DNA from: Pseudaeromonas sp963677375
Lineage (GTDB): Bacteria; Pseudomonadota; Gammaproteobacteria; Enterobacterales; Aeromonadaceae
Reading direction: 5' to 3'
Length of the DNA: 64,000 nucleotides
Assembly (NCBI GenBank): GCA_963677375.2
Contig: CAXXIF010000010.1
Span: forward strand, 130,110 to 194,109
How positions within the stretch are numbered: position 1 is the first letter of the stretch; each line of letters opens with the position of its first letter. The position numbers and the translations under genes are program-made. Under the pieces are notes generated by a model. That model was not told the origin of the DNA. It worked only from the letters and a program-made list of their open reading frames with translations, and searched no databases. This document shows, one piece after another, positions 36,213 to 44,178 of the stretch.

Positions 36213-37442
36213 ATGACGGCACCAACAAGACTCAGCTCTGATCGAGCGAACACCAAACTGGTTCCACTATTGTTAAGCGCGCTACTGCTTGCCGCCTGCG
36301 GTGGCGGCGGTACTAAAGAGCTGCACACCGATGTCTACAAGGCGACCACCCAGGCCAGCGATCCGGCCGCCACCCCGACGGCACAAAGTGTCATGAAGTA
36401 CCTGGCAGCGCTGAGTAACGACACCATTCCTGGTGTCATGGCGGGACAGAATACCGGTCACGGCGATCAGATCCTCAACGCCACCGGCACGGTCGGCTAT
36501 GCGCCGCTCATCGATGAGCTGGAACGGCAGACTGGCGAAGCCCCGGCCGTGGTGGGGCTGGATTACGAATATGATCGCATCTTCACCCCGGAGCAGCTGG
36601 CCAATGCCAATCAGAAGCTGATCGAACACTGGCAGGCCGGAGGCCTCGTCACCATCAATTGGAGCCCGAACAATCCCTGGTGGAATGACGAGAGTGACCT
36701 GACCAACAACCCCGGCGGCGGTGATCTGACCCGTACCTCTGGCGGCGATATGACCCAGGTCAAGTTGGCCGATCTGGTCACGACAGGAACTAGCGTACAT
36801 ACCGTCTGGCGCGCCAAATTGGACCGTATCGCCGCCGCACTCAAAGAGTTGCAAGATGCCGGGGTTGTGGTGCTGTGGCGACCGATGCAGGAGATGAATG
36901 GCAGCTGGTTCTGGTGGGGGATCAGTACCCAGTCCGCGAATTGCAGTGGCTATACCAATGCCTGGAAAGATATGTATCGTTACTTCACTCAAGAGAAGGG
37001 GCTGCATAACCTGCTGTGGGTCTACTCTCCTAACCGGGGTCCGGAAACCACCAACGAAAGCTACGGCATCGCCTCGGTCGACTGGTGCTATCCGGGTGCG
37101 GACTATGTGGATGTGGTCGCTGGCACCCGCTACGACGACTCCCTCTCCATCGCCGATTACAGCAAATACAAGTCCTTCAACAAACCGCTGGGCATGGGTG
37201 AATACGGCCCGACGCTAGGCGGCACAGCTGCGACCGCGGGCAGCTATGACACCCGCAACTACGCCACCACCCTGGCCAAATATCCGGCCATCGGTTACTG
37301 GGTCAGCTGGCATGACTGGAACAACGGCGACGGCACCCGGGAGCACCAGGCCATGGTCGGCAATCAGCACACCAGCGAGCTGCTGCAGAATGCCGCCATC
37401 ATCACCCGCAGCAAGGTCCACCTGAACGACGGCGCCCAGTAA
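36213..37442 (+). CDS. GH26 beta-mannanase-like lipoprotein
   Basis: 409 residues. Lipoprotein signal with lipobox LAAC followed by GGGG. The GH26 barrel has GLDYEYDRIF, LVTINWSPNNPW, the acid/base Glu (about 227) in RPMQEMNGSWFWW and the nucleophile Glu (about 330) in LGMGEYGPT. Family members hydrolyse beta-1,4-mannan or related glucans; the exact substrate is unknown. No transport or other mannan genes adjoin it. Downstream are a structured repeat (37522) and a terminator (37619). Confidence 0.9.
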   Translation: MTAPTRLSSDRANTKLVPLLLSALLLAACGGGGTKELHTDVYKATTQASDPAATPTAQSVMKYLAALSNDTIPGVMAGQNTGHGDQILNATGTVGYAPLIDELERQTGEAPAVVGLDYEYDRIFTPEQLANANQKLIEHWQAGGLVTINWSPNNPWWNDESDLTNNPGGGDLTRTSGGDMTQVKLADLVTTGTSVHTVWRAKLDRIAAALKELQDAGVVVLWRPMQEMNGSWFWWGISTQSANCSGYTNAWKDMYRYFTQEKGLHNLLWVYSPNRGPETTNESYGIASVDWCYPGADYVDVVAGTRYDDSLSIADYSKYKSFNKPLGMGEYGPTLGGTAATAGSYDTRNYATTLAKYPAIGYWVSWHDWNNGDGTREHQAMVGNQHTSELLQNAAIITRSKVHLNDGAQ

Positions 37443-37521
37443 CCACACCCGGCCATGTCATAACCAAGCGGCCTCCTGGTTCTCAGGTCCGTCGGTTAGC
37501 GAGGACGAGATAGCCTATTGA

Positions 37522-37585
37522 GCCAACCGTTGGCGGCAGGGATGCCGCCATCGAGTCCCCAGGGAAGGGTTTACTGCGAGTTGGC
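37522..37585 (+). repeat. Three-helix structured repeat, copy 1
   Basis: Outer stem GCCAAC/GTTGGC encloses two hairpins: GGCGGC-AGGGAT-GCCGCC and a CCC/GGG hairpin with loop containing AGGGA, followed by GTTTAC. A second copy at 48044-48107 has the same layout with different but complementary stem bases. Lies 80 bases beyond the GH26 gene. May act as RNA (transcript end, protein-binding) or as a mobile palindromic element. Confidence 0.7.
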
Positions 37586-37618
37586 GAGAGAGGATGTCGC
37601 GCCCGAACCACTGAAGTG

Positions 37619-37647
37619 ACAAGGCGGAGCCACAAGCTCCGCCTTGT
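37619..37647. terminator. Convergent-gene hairpin between GH26 and the RimK-like gene
   Basis: Perfect 12-base-pair stem ACAAGGCGGAGC/GCTCCGCCTTGT with a five-base loop, ending in TTGTTG. It sits between two converging genes and can serve both. Confidence 0.65.
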
Positions 37648-37675
37648 TGATCTGGCGAGAAAGAAAAGAGAGGCG

Positions 37676-39145
37676 CTAGAGTCCCCGCTGCTGCAGGCGG
37701 CGCAGAAACTCCAGCATCACCCGCTCATAGATGAGTTCCCCCATCACATGATCCTCGATGCCCCGATCGATATTCGGGTTGTCATTGATCTCGATGACAT
37801 AGGCCTTGTTGCCGCGCTGTTTGATATCCACACCGTACAGACCATCACCGATGAGATTGGCGGCCCGCAACGCGGTTTCCCGCACACAGCGGGGCACCGA
37901 CATCACATCCAGCGTCTCCCAGCCCCCGGCGTTGAAGCTGCCCCCCTCCTTGTGCTGGTAGATCTGCCAATGGCCCTGGCTCATATAATATTTGCAGGCA
38001 AACAGCGGCTGCCGATCCAGCACGCCGATGCGCCAGTCAAAGTCGGTATACATATACTCCTGAGCCAGGATCAGTGACGAGGCACTCATCATCTCCAGCG
38101 CCTTGGCCTCCAGCTCCTCGGCGGTGCTGACCTTGTGCACGCCGCGGGAAAACGAGCCATCCGGCAGCTTCAGGATGCAGGGCAAGCCCAGATCATGGAT
38201 GGTCTTCTCCACCCAGTTCTTCTCCCCGGCCCGCAACACCCGGGTCTTCGGCGTCGGCACCTTGTGCTTTTCCAGCAGCTCGGCGAGATAGACCTTGTTG
38301 GTGCAGTACATGATGGAGGCCGGATCGTCGATCACCACCAACCCCAGCTTCTCGGCGCGGCGGGCAAACTGGTAGGTAAAATCATCGATATTGGTGGTGG
38401 CACGGATAAACAGGGCGTCGTATTCCCCCAGCCGTCCGAGCTGCTCCTTGTCGATCAACTCGACATTGATCCCCAGCCGCTTGCCCGCGCGGATGAAGCG
38501 CTTGATCGCCATCAGATTGGAGGGCGGCATATGCTCCTCCCGATCGATGAGGATGGCCAAATCATAGCGATAACGTTTGTGGTGGTTCGGCTGGCGCCAG
38601 ATCTTGCGCGAGAAACGTTCCAGCGCGGCGGCAAAACTATCCTGCTGACCATTCTCCAGCAGATGAAACGAATAGGGCGCTATGTTGCTCAGCTGCCAGC
38701 CATGGGGGCCATGCCGAAACGTCACCTCCATCACCGGCAAGGGGTATTGATCGAACAGCTGCCGCGCCAGTTTCTGCAGCGCCGGGACCTCGGTCTGACC
38801 GAAGTAGAACAGCAGATTGACGTTCTCGCAGGGATGCCCGGCAAAGGCCAGATCCAGCGCCTCGTTCATACCGTGGATCACCATCAACTGCTGCTCGCGA
38901 TTGGCGATCTCGTTGATGGTGCGCAGGGTGGGCAAGATGCGGTGACCCCGGGCCTCGGCCAGCAGGGTGCAGTAATAGCCGATACTCTGATAATCATAAG
39001 TCCGGCAGAGGTTGATGACTTGGGTGTTGCGTGCTGCCTTGTCGCTGCGATGGTCGAGGTAATCGCCCACGCTAACGACGCTTTCCGAGGGAAAGTAAGC
39101 AGCCCAATCTGATTTTTTTTCCGTGACTATAAGAAACTTGGCCAT
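37676..39145 (-). CDS. RimK-like ATP-grasp ligase with N-terminal extension
   Basis: 489 residues. The N-terminal 190 or so residues (MAKFLIVTEKKSDWAAYFPS onward) form a domain specific to this subfamily; the C-terminal part is an ATP-grasp ligase (KVYLAELLEKHKVPTPKTRV, GLPCILKLPDGSFSRGVHKV, GLYGVDIKQRGNKAYVIEIN DN-type metal site). RimK enzymes add glutamate or other amino acids to peptide C-termini; the target here is unknown. ATG 39145 is chosen with TTGGAG ahead. It is divergent from a GNAT/C39 fusion gene, a pairing I recall in other gammaproteobacteria. Confidence 0.85.
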   Translation of the reverse strand: MAKFLIVTEKKSDWAAYFPSESVVSVGDYLDHRSDKAARNTQVINLCRTYDYQSIGYYCTLLAEARGHRILPTLRTINEIANREQQLMVIHGMNEALDLAFAGHPCENVNLLFYFGQTEVPALQKLARQLFDQYPLPVMEVTFRHGPHGWQLSNIAPYSFHLLENGQQDSFAAALERFSRKIWRQPNHHKRYRYDLAILIDREEHMPPSNLMAIKRFIRAGKRLGINVELIDKEQLGRLGEYDALFIRATTNIDDFTYQFARRAEKLGLVVIDDPASIMYCTNKVYLAELLEKHKVPTPKTRVLRAGEKNWVEKTIHDLGLPCILKLPDGSFSRGVHKVSTAEELEAKALEMMSASSLILAQEYMYTDFDWRIGVLDRQPLFACKYYMSQGHWQIYQHKEGGSFNAGGWETLDVMSVPRCVRETALRAANLIGDGLYGVDIKQRGNKAYVIEINDNPNIDRGIEDHVMGELIYERVMLEFLRRLQQRGL

Positions 39146-39430
39146 ACAGACTCCAAGTTGAACAGCTACGGTATCCGGCACGGCGCAGGAGGGAGGTCGG
39201 ATACGACCCGGCGGTAGAGTCTGCTGCAACGAGGAAGGCATTGGATACAACAGGCTCTCGGCCCAGCAGCATGCTATGCCCGTCACACTTTACCCGTCAA
39301 GGGCATAAGCCTATGATTTGGCGTCGTATGGGCTTCTCTTTTTGGCCTGCCTCCCCGCTGACCAGTTGGCTCACCGGGCAGACACTCTGCTGGCCCCGAC
39401 CCTCCAGCCCATGCTGTTGTGGAGATTGCC

Positions 39431-40519
39431 ATGATCCGCGTTGCTGTACCCGATGATCTGGAAGCGCTGCTGGCGCTGGAGTTGAGCTGTTTTCCCGGTG
39501 ATCGCCTCTCGCCGCGCCAGTTCCGCCGTTTTATCAAGAGCGATACCAGCCGCACCCTGATCGCCGAACAGGATGGCGTCCTGGTCGGCTATGCCCTGGT
39601 GCTGTTTCACCATCGCACTCACCTGGCGCGCCTCTATTCGTTGGCGGTGGATAGCGCCCGGCGCGGTCAGGGCCTAGGGCATCAGCTACTGGCCGCCTGT
39701 GAAACGGCGGCGGTCGAGCTCGGCTATCTCACCCTGCGGCTGGAAGTCCGGCAGGATAACGACGAGGCCAAGAGCCTGTATCTGAAACAGGGCTACCGCC
39801 CGATCCGGGTGCTCGCCCACTACTATGATGATGCCGCCGATGGCGTCCGCCTGGAAAAGCGGCTGCAGCCCGGGCGGGTTCCTCATCTGCTGCCCATCCC
39901 CTACTACGCCCAGACCCTGCCGTTCACCTGTGGCCCGGCGAGTCTGCTGATGGCACAAGCCGCCCTGCAACCCGGTTTTGCCTTGAGCCGCCGCCAGGAG
40001 GTGCAGATCTGGCGCGAAGCCACCACAGTGTTCATGACCACGGGTCACGGCGGTTGTTCGGCACTGGGCCTGGCGCTGGCCGCCCATCGCCGGGGCCTGC
40101 AACCCACGGTCTGGATCAGTCAGACCCGCACCCCCTTCCTGCGCGGGGTACGCAGCGACAGCAAACGGCAGGTGATGGAGCTGGTACAGAGCGATTTTGA
40201 ACAGCAATTGGCAGAATCCGGGATTATCCCCACGGTACGGCGGCCAACCCTCGAAGAGCTGGAGCGGGAGCTGATGGCGGGTCATCCGGTGTTGGTGCTC
40301 ATCAGCACCTGGCGGCTGACGGGGGACAAGGCGCCGCACTGGGTGGTGCTCATCGGCATGGATGCCCAGTTCGTGTTTTTTCATGATCCGGACGTCGACA
40401 GCAGCCGGGATCGCCTCGCCTCGGCCATGCAGGTGCCGGTCCGGCGCGATGACTTCTACGGCATGATGCAATACGGCAAGGAGCGTTTCAGTGCCGCACT
40501 GGCACTGACGACGACCTAA
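39431..40519 (+). CDS. GNAT acetyltransferase fused to C39-like peptidase
   Basis: 362 residues, two domains. Residues about 1-150 are a RimI-like N-acetyltransferase (LYSLAVDSARRGQGLGHQLL is the acetyl-CoA loop). Residues about 155-350 are a peptidase_C39-like papain fold with the catalytic Cys in PFTCGPASLLMAQ and His in PHWVVLIGMDAQ, then FFHDPD. ATG 39431 has GGAGA six bases ahead. The fusion plus the divergent ATP-grasp ligase points to a peptide-modifying pathway whose substrate is unknown. Confidence 0.88.
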   Translation: MIRVAVPDDLEALLALELSCFPGDRLSPRQFRRFIKSDTSRTLIAEQDGVLVGYALVLFHHRTHLARLYSLAVDSARRGQGLGHQLLAACETAAVELGYLTLRLEVRQDNDEAKSLYLKQGYRPIRVLAHYYDDAADGVRLEKRLQPGRVPHLLPIPYYAQTLPFTCGPASLLMAQAALQPGFALSRRQEVQIWREATTVFMTTGHGGCSALGLALAAHRRGLQPTVWISQTRTPFLRGVRSDSKRQVMELVQSDFEQQLAESGIIPTVRRPTLEELERELMAGHPVLVLISTWRLTGDKAPHWVVLIGMDAQFVFFHDPDVDSSRDRLASAMQVPVRRDDFYGMMQYGKERFSAALALTTT

Positions 40520-40575
40520 GCGATCGCCCCTGTTAGCGCGCCCGCTATGCCATCGAGGCTCCGCTAGCAACAAAC

Positions 40576-40603
40576 GACAGCGCCACCCGAAGGCGGCGCT
40601 GTC
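40576..40603. terminator. Hairpin between convergent GNAT/C39 and MFS genes
   Basis: GACAGCGCC paired with GGCGCTGTC, ten-base loop. No T tract, so activity as a terminator is only suggested by position. Confidence 0.4.
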
Positions 40604-40636
40604 ACAGACTATCAAGGAAGGAACTGGGCGGACGGC

Positions 40637-41947
40637 TCAGGCCACCTCCGCCTGCAGGCGGCCAACGCTGCGCTGGCGCCACCACAGATAGCCACCGATG
40701 CCGAAGCCCAGCCCGCACAGGCTGACCACATAGTAAGCCGGGGCCAGCACATCCTGCGCCAGCCACAGGGTCACCAGCATGGGCGTCAGCCCGCCGAAGA
40801 TGGCGTAGGCCACGTTGTAGGAGAAGGACAAGCCGGAGAAGCGCACCACGGCCGGGAAGGCATTCACCATCACATAGGGCACGGCGCCGACGATGCCGAC
40901 ACAGAATCCGGCCAGCGCATAGTTGACCAGCAACTGGTCGGTGCCGGATTGCAGACCGGTATAGAAGTTCCAGCTACTCCAGGCCAGCAGCAGGGAGCCG
41001 CCCATAAAAGTCAGACCACTGCCCAGCCGATCGATCAGCCGTCCGGCGACGATGCAGCCCAGCGTCAGGGCTATGATGGCCAGGGAGTTGGCCTGCAGGG
41101 CATGGGTCGGCGTCACAGCATAGACCTTCTGCAGATAGGTCGGCGTCATCAGGATCACCACCACTATGGCGGCAGAGAGCAACCAGGTCAGCAGCATGGA
41201 GAGCACCACGGCCGTCTTGTGCTCCCGCAGCACCGCCTTGAGCGGCATCTCGGCGGCCAGCGCCTTGCGGGCCTGCAACTCGGCAAACACTGGCGTCTCG
41301 TGCAACCAGCGGCGCAGGTACATGGCGATGATGCCGAACACTCCGCCCAGCACGAAGGCCAGACGCCAGCCCCACAGACTCACCTCGACGGGAGTGAAGT
41401 GGCTATTGATGGCGGTCGCCACCAGCGAGCCCAGCAAGATGCCTGCCGTCAGCCCGGAGGTGAGGATGCCGCAGGCCAGACCGACCCGCGAAGCCGGCAC
41501 ATGCTCGGCAACAAACACCCAGGCCCCAGGCACTTCGCCGCCAATGGCCGCGCCCTGCAGAATGCGCAACCCCAGCAGCAGCAGGGGCGCCGCTATGCCG
41601 ACCGAGGCATAGGTCGGCAACAGGCCGATGAGCAGCGTCGGCACCGCCATCAGGAAGATGCTCAGGGTAAACATGCGCTTGCGGCCAATCATGTCGCCGA
41701 AATGGGCCATGATGATGCCGCCCAGCGGGCGTGCCAGATAGCCAGCGGCAAAGATGCCAAAGGTCTGGAACTGGCGCAGCCAGTCGGGAATATCCGCCGG
41801 GAAGAAGAGGTTGCCGATGACGACGGCGAAGAAGACAAAGATGATGAAATCGTAGAACTCCAGCGCGCCACCCAGCGCCGAAAGCGCCAGTGTCTTGAAG
41901 TCCTGCCCGGTCAGCCGTCTGGCCGGAGTCGAAATTGAATTCAACAT
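40637..41947 (-). CDS. MFS transporter, metabolite:H+ symporter type
   Basis: 436 residues and about twelve membrane spans. GGALEFYDFIIFVFFA in helix 1, ARPLGGIIMAHFGDMIGRKRMF (loop 2-3 MFS motif) and GGEVPGAWVFVAEHVP in helix 5 mark the metabolite:H+ symporter group, which imports citrate, alpha-ketoglutarate, proline/betaine and similar compounds. Substrate cannot be told. ATG 41947 is taken; AAGGAT lies very close to it, and ATG 41983 in frame is an alternative. Monocistronic. Confidence 0.85.
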   Translation of the reverse strand: MLNSISTPARRLTGQDFKTLALSALGGALEFYDFIIFVFFAVVIGNLFFPADIPDWLRQFQTFGIFAAGYLARPLGGIIMAHFGDMIGRKRMFTLSIFLMAVPTLLIGLLPTYASVGIAAPLLLLGLRILQGAAIGGEVPGAWVFVAEHVPASRVGLACGILTSGLTAGILLGSLVATAINSHFTPVEVSLWGWRLAFVLGGVFGIIAMYLRRWLHETPVFAELQARKALAAEMPLKAVLREHKTAVVLSMLLTWLLSAAIVVVILMTPTYLQKVYAVTPTHALQANSLAIIALTLGCIVAGRLIDRLGSGLTFMGGSLLLAWSSWNFYTGLQSGTDQLLVNYALAGFCVGIVGAVPYVMVNAFPAVVRFSGLSFSYNVAYAIFGGLTPMLVTLWLAQDVLAPAYYVVSLCGLGFGIGGYLWWRQRSVGRLQAEVA

Positions 41948-42151
41948 ATCCTTATGTTTCCCATAGCATTTTAATGATGGCATTCACTATGCGACTGCGG
42001 GCTGGGGCTGTAAATCGCGGAATCTGCAATGTAGCCTTGCAGGTTATGGGGCCTGGGCGATTCGGATCGGTCGGCCATACCGCCGATTGGCCGGCTCCGG
42101 GTTGGCCTATTCCGGCTTGACCGGTTCCGGCTTGATTCGGCTCCGGCTTGG

Positions 42152-42415
42152 CCGGTTCCGCCCTGGTCGGCTTGGGCGATTTGCCAACCTGCTGTTGGCG
42201 GGGGCGGACCAAGGGGGAAAAGGCCTCCCCCTTGGCAATCCCGGGCCTTGGCGTATGCCGACCGTCGGGAAAGCCCCGGGCTCTGGGGCTCTCTTCACCG
42301 GCCGGGAGCCACACGCCATCCATGGCGTGACGCTCCCTTTTGCGGTCATCCTGACCGCGCACCGATTCCGTTCACCCCGCCACCCGGCCCGACAGACGGC
42401 TTGGAGTTTGGGTGA
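42152..42415 (-). repeat. Dispersed repeat, copy A
   Basis: Minus-strand copy of a repeat that occurs again at 49253-49632 (plus strand, roughly 80 percent alike by eye) and in part at 42464-42540 and 50714-50800. The tip has CCGTCTGTCGGGCCGG, then GGTGCGCGGTCAGGATGACC, then a hairpin (42304-42337: outer GGGAGC/GCTCCC, inner CACGCC/GGCGTG, loop ATGGAT on the minus strand). Short reading frames inside it are not believed. To its left (42086-42151) imperfect CCGGTTCCGGCTTG-type repeats of about 15 bases fill the gap before the MFS gene promoter. Confidence 0.8.
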
Positions 42416-42430
42416 TGAGGGGCAAATGGC

Positions 42431-42464
42431 AGAAGCCAGAAGCCAGAAGCCAGAAGCCAGAAGC
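42431..42464 (+). repeat. Heptamer tandem repeat AGAAGCC, four copies and a partial fifth
   Basis: Four perfect AGAAGCC units and one AGAAGCA, lying between repeat copy A and its shorter neighbour. Noncoding, a likely variable-number locus. Confidence 0.95.
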
Positions 42465-42540
42465 AGGTCATTCTGGACGCGCACCGGTTGCGTTCATCCC
42501 GACAGACGGCTTGGGATTTTGGATTAACTGAAACGAGCAA
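42464..42540 (-). repeat. Dispersed repeat, partial copy A2 (left edge of the accessory region)
   Basis: Minus-strand partial copy. Its right end (42524-42540) reads, on the minus strand, TTGCTCGTTTCAGTTAA, nearly the same as TTGCTCGTTTCAATTA at the left end of copy B (49253-49268). The two tips therefore face each other across 6.7 kb. From 42541 to 43125 no gene is credible; a small AAGAGC/GCTCTT hairpin (42606-42620) precedes a CATTAGCGCAGCGTAATC segment of unknown meaning. Confidence 0.7.
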
Positions 42541-43125
42541 AAGCGGCGTTCAACCGATCCCTCTGCTTCAGATCGACAGATGGTTTAGCTGATGGATTCA
42601 GGGTAAAGAGCCGAGCTCTTGTAGGAGCCATTAGCGCAGCGTAATCGCTCGCATGGGGCCATTGAACTGGGAGGATGAAAAGCAAATCCCAGATTGGCGG
42701 TCAAAATGTGAGCTCGCCCATGTGAATCCATTTTCCCCAACTGAAAAAGTGCGGTAGCGTATGAAATCAAATTACTCAAGGTTACTGTCAGCCATCACAG
42801 CTCCACCGAGATAGCACCTGGCACTGTGGCGGCCGCAAGCCCCTGCGGTAGCCATAACTGTCGCTGACTGAATAGTTCGAACCCCGCGCCGCCAATACGG
42901 TCATGGGACTCGAGAATATGCACAAAAGGCCCGAGTGAACCATGCGCCTGGATAGAGAAGTCGACCGCCTCCTATCATGCCAAAGAGATGAAGAGAAATA
43001 ATTCAATGGATTGATTTGATGTATTTTTCGAGACAATCAAATAAATGGAATGCGAGAATGCAGCCACATAAACAGGAAATGTTTTCGCACAAAATAATCG
43101 CTAGCTTTCATTTTGAGTTACAAAC

Positions 43126-44118
43126 ATGTTGAATAAGTTATTCAAGTATACATCTTTAAGGCTGGAATTTTTTGATAGTTTATTAATCAGAGCAAGCCAA
43201 AAATACGCGCTCAATGACCCATTTGAACTTAGACCAAGTCAAGTAAATAACAACACAGAACTATCTGAGAAAGAATTTGAAACTCTATCTGATGCCTCAT
43301 ATTTTGATTATTCCGTTGCATCTTTTTCTGAGACCAATAACAACTTGCTAATGTGGGCTCATTATGCTGAGCAACACAAAGGGATTGTTATAGAGTTTGA
43401 CCTAACAAAACCACTACTAGAAAAGTATCAAAGTTATAACGTTCTCACGTCAAAACTAGATAAATATGGTGAAGAAAACCTAGTAATAGATGAAGATGAA
43501 ACAAGAAAAAGACTAGCTTTGAATGTAGGTAAAACACAAAGAGTAAGATATAACTCGAAACGACCCAGCATAGATAAATTTGAATCAATCCTAGAGCACT
43601 TCTTAATAAAAAGTGAAGAATGGATTTATGAGAAAGAGCATCGAGTAATTCTTCCTTTAGTTGCTGCAGAAAAAATAATTGTTCATCATGATTATTTACC
43701 CAGGATTGAGTTTACCCTTTATGATAGTGACTCTCTTGAAAAGACAGAACTAAATAATGGAATGTATCTTATCAACTTGAGAGATGTTACGGATCAAGAG
43801 GGCAATCGATACCTAAGAGACATGAATGAGATGGACATGTATGCACCAGCTGAAGACCTGAAGTACTCTTTTATTGAATCCATGTATTCAGAATATTTAA
43901 AGGATATATCTAGGGATCAAAGAACTATCTTTCTATATAAAATATCAGCTGAATCAATAAAATCAATTTATTTTGGATGCAGAGCGGACCCTGAACAGAA
44001 AACAAAGGCCATTGATAAGATTTTATCATCAAAAGAATTATCACACGTAGATATTTTTGATTCTATTCCAAGCGTTGATAGATTCGAAATTGAATTCAGG
44101 CCATTAAAGAAAACTTGA
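43126..44118 (+). CDS. DUF2971 domain protein
   Basis: 330 residues, strongly AT-rich compared with the flanks (about one-third GC by eye). DUF2971 signatures: YTSLRLEFFDSLLI near the start, YALNDPFELRP (about 27-37) and MWAHYAEQHKGIVIEF (about 76-91). The biochemical role of the family is unknown; members often lie in mobile islands. No clear ribosome site before ATG 43126. Sixty bases separate it from the ATPase gene; the gap holds an AGCCTG/CAGGCT stem. Same strand and base composition suggest one acquired two-gene unit. Confidence 0.88.
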   Translation: MLNKLFKYTSLRLEFFDSLLIRASQKYALNDPFELRPSQVNNNTELSEKEFETLSDASYFDYSVASFSETNNNLLMWAHYAEQHKGIVIEFDLTKPLLEKYQSYNVLTSKLDKYGEENLVIDEDETRKRLALNVGKTQRVRYNSKRPSIDKFESILEHFLIKSEEWIYEKEHRVILPLVAAEKIIVHHDYLPRIEFTLYDSDSLEKTELNNGMYLINLRDVTDQEGNRYLRDMNEMDMYAPAEDLKYSFIESMYSEYLKDISRDQRTIFLYKISAESIKSIYFGCRADPEQKTKAIDKILSSKELSHVDIFDSIPSVDRFEIEFRPLKKT

Positions 44119-44178
44119 AGTTGGACAGTGAGCCTGCCCCCAGGCTGAAGTTAAATAATTAATTATCATGGGATAAAA

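Noticed and set aside
40949..41938. A 329-codon open frame opposite the MFS transporter
   Set aside because: Very rich in Gln, His and Arg, with no domain; antisense shadow of a clear transporter gene.
42431..42464. Tandem heptamers as a possible CRISPR
   Set aside because: Units are seven bases with no spacers.
42788..43036. An 82-codon minus-strand frame left of the DUF2971 gene
   Set aside because: No domain, no ribosome site, and composition like the surrounding noncoding DNA.
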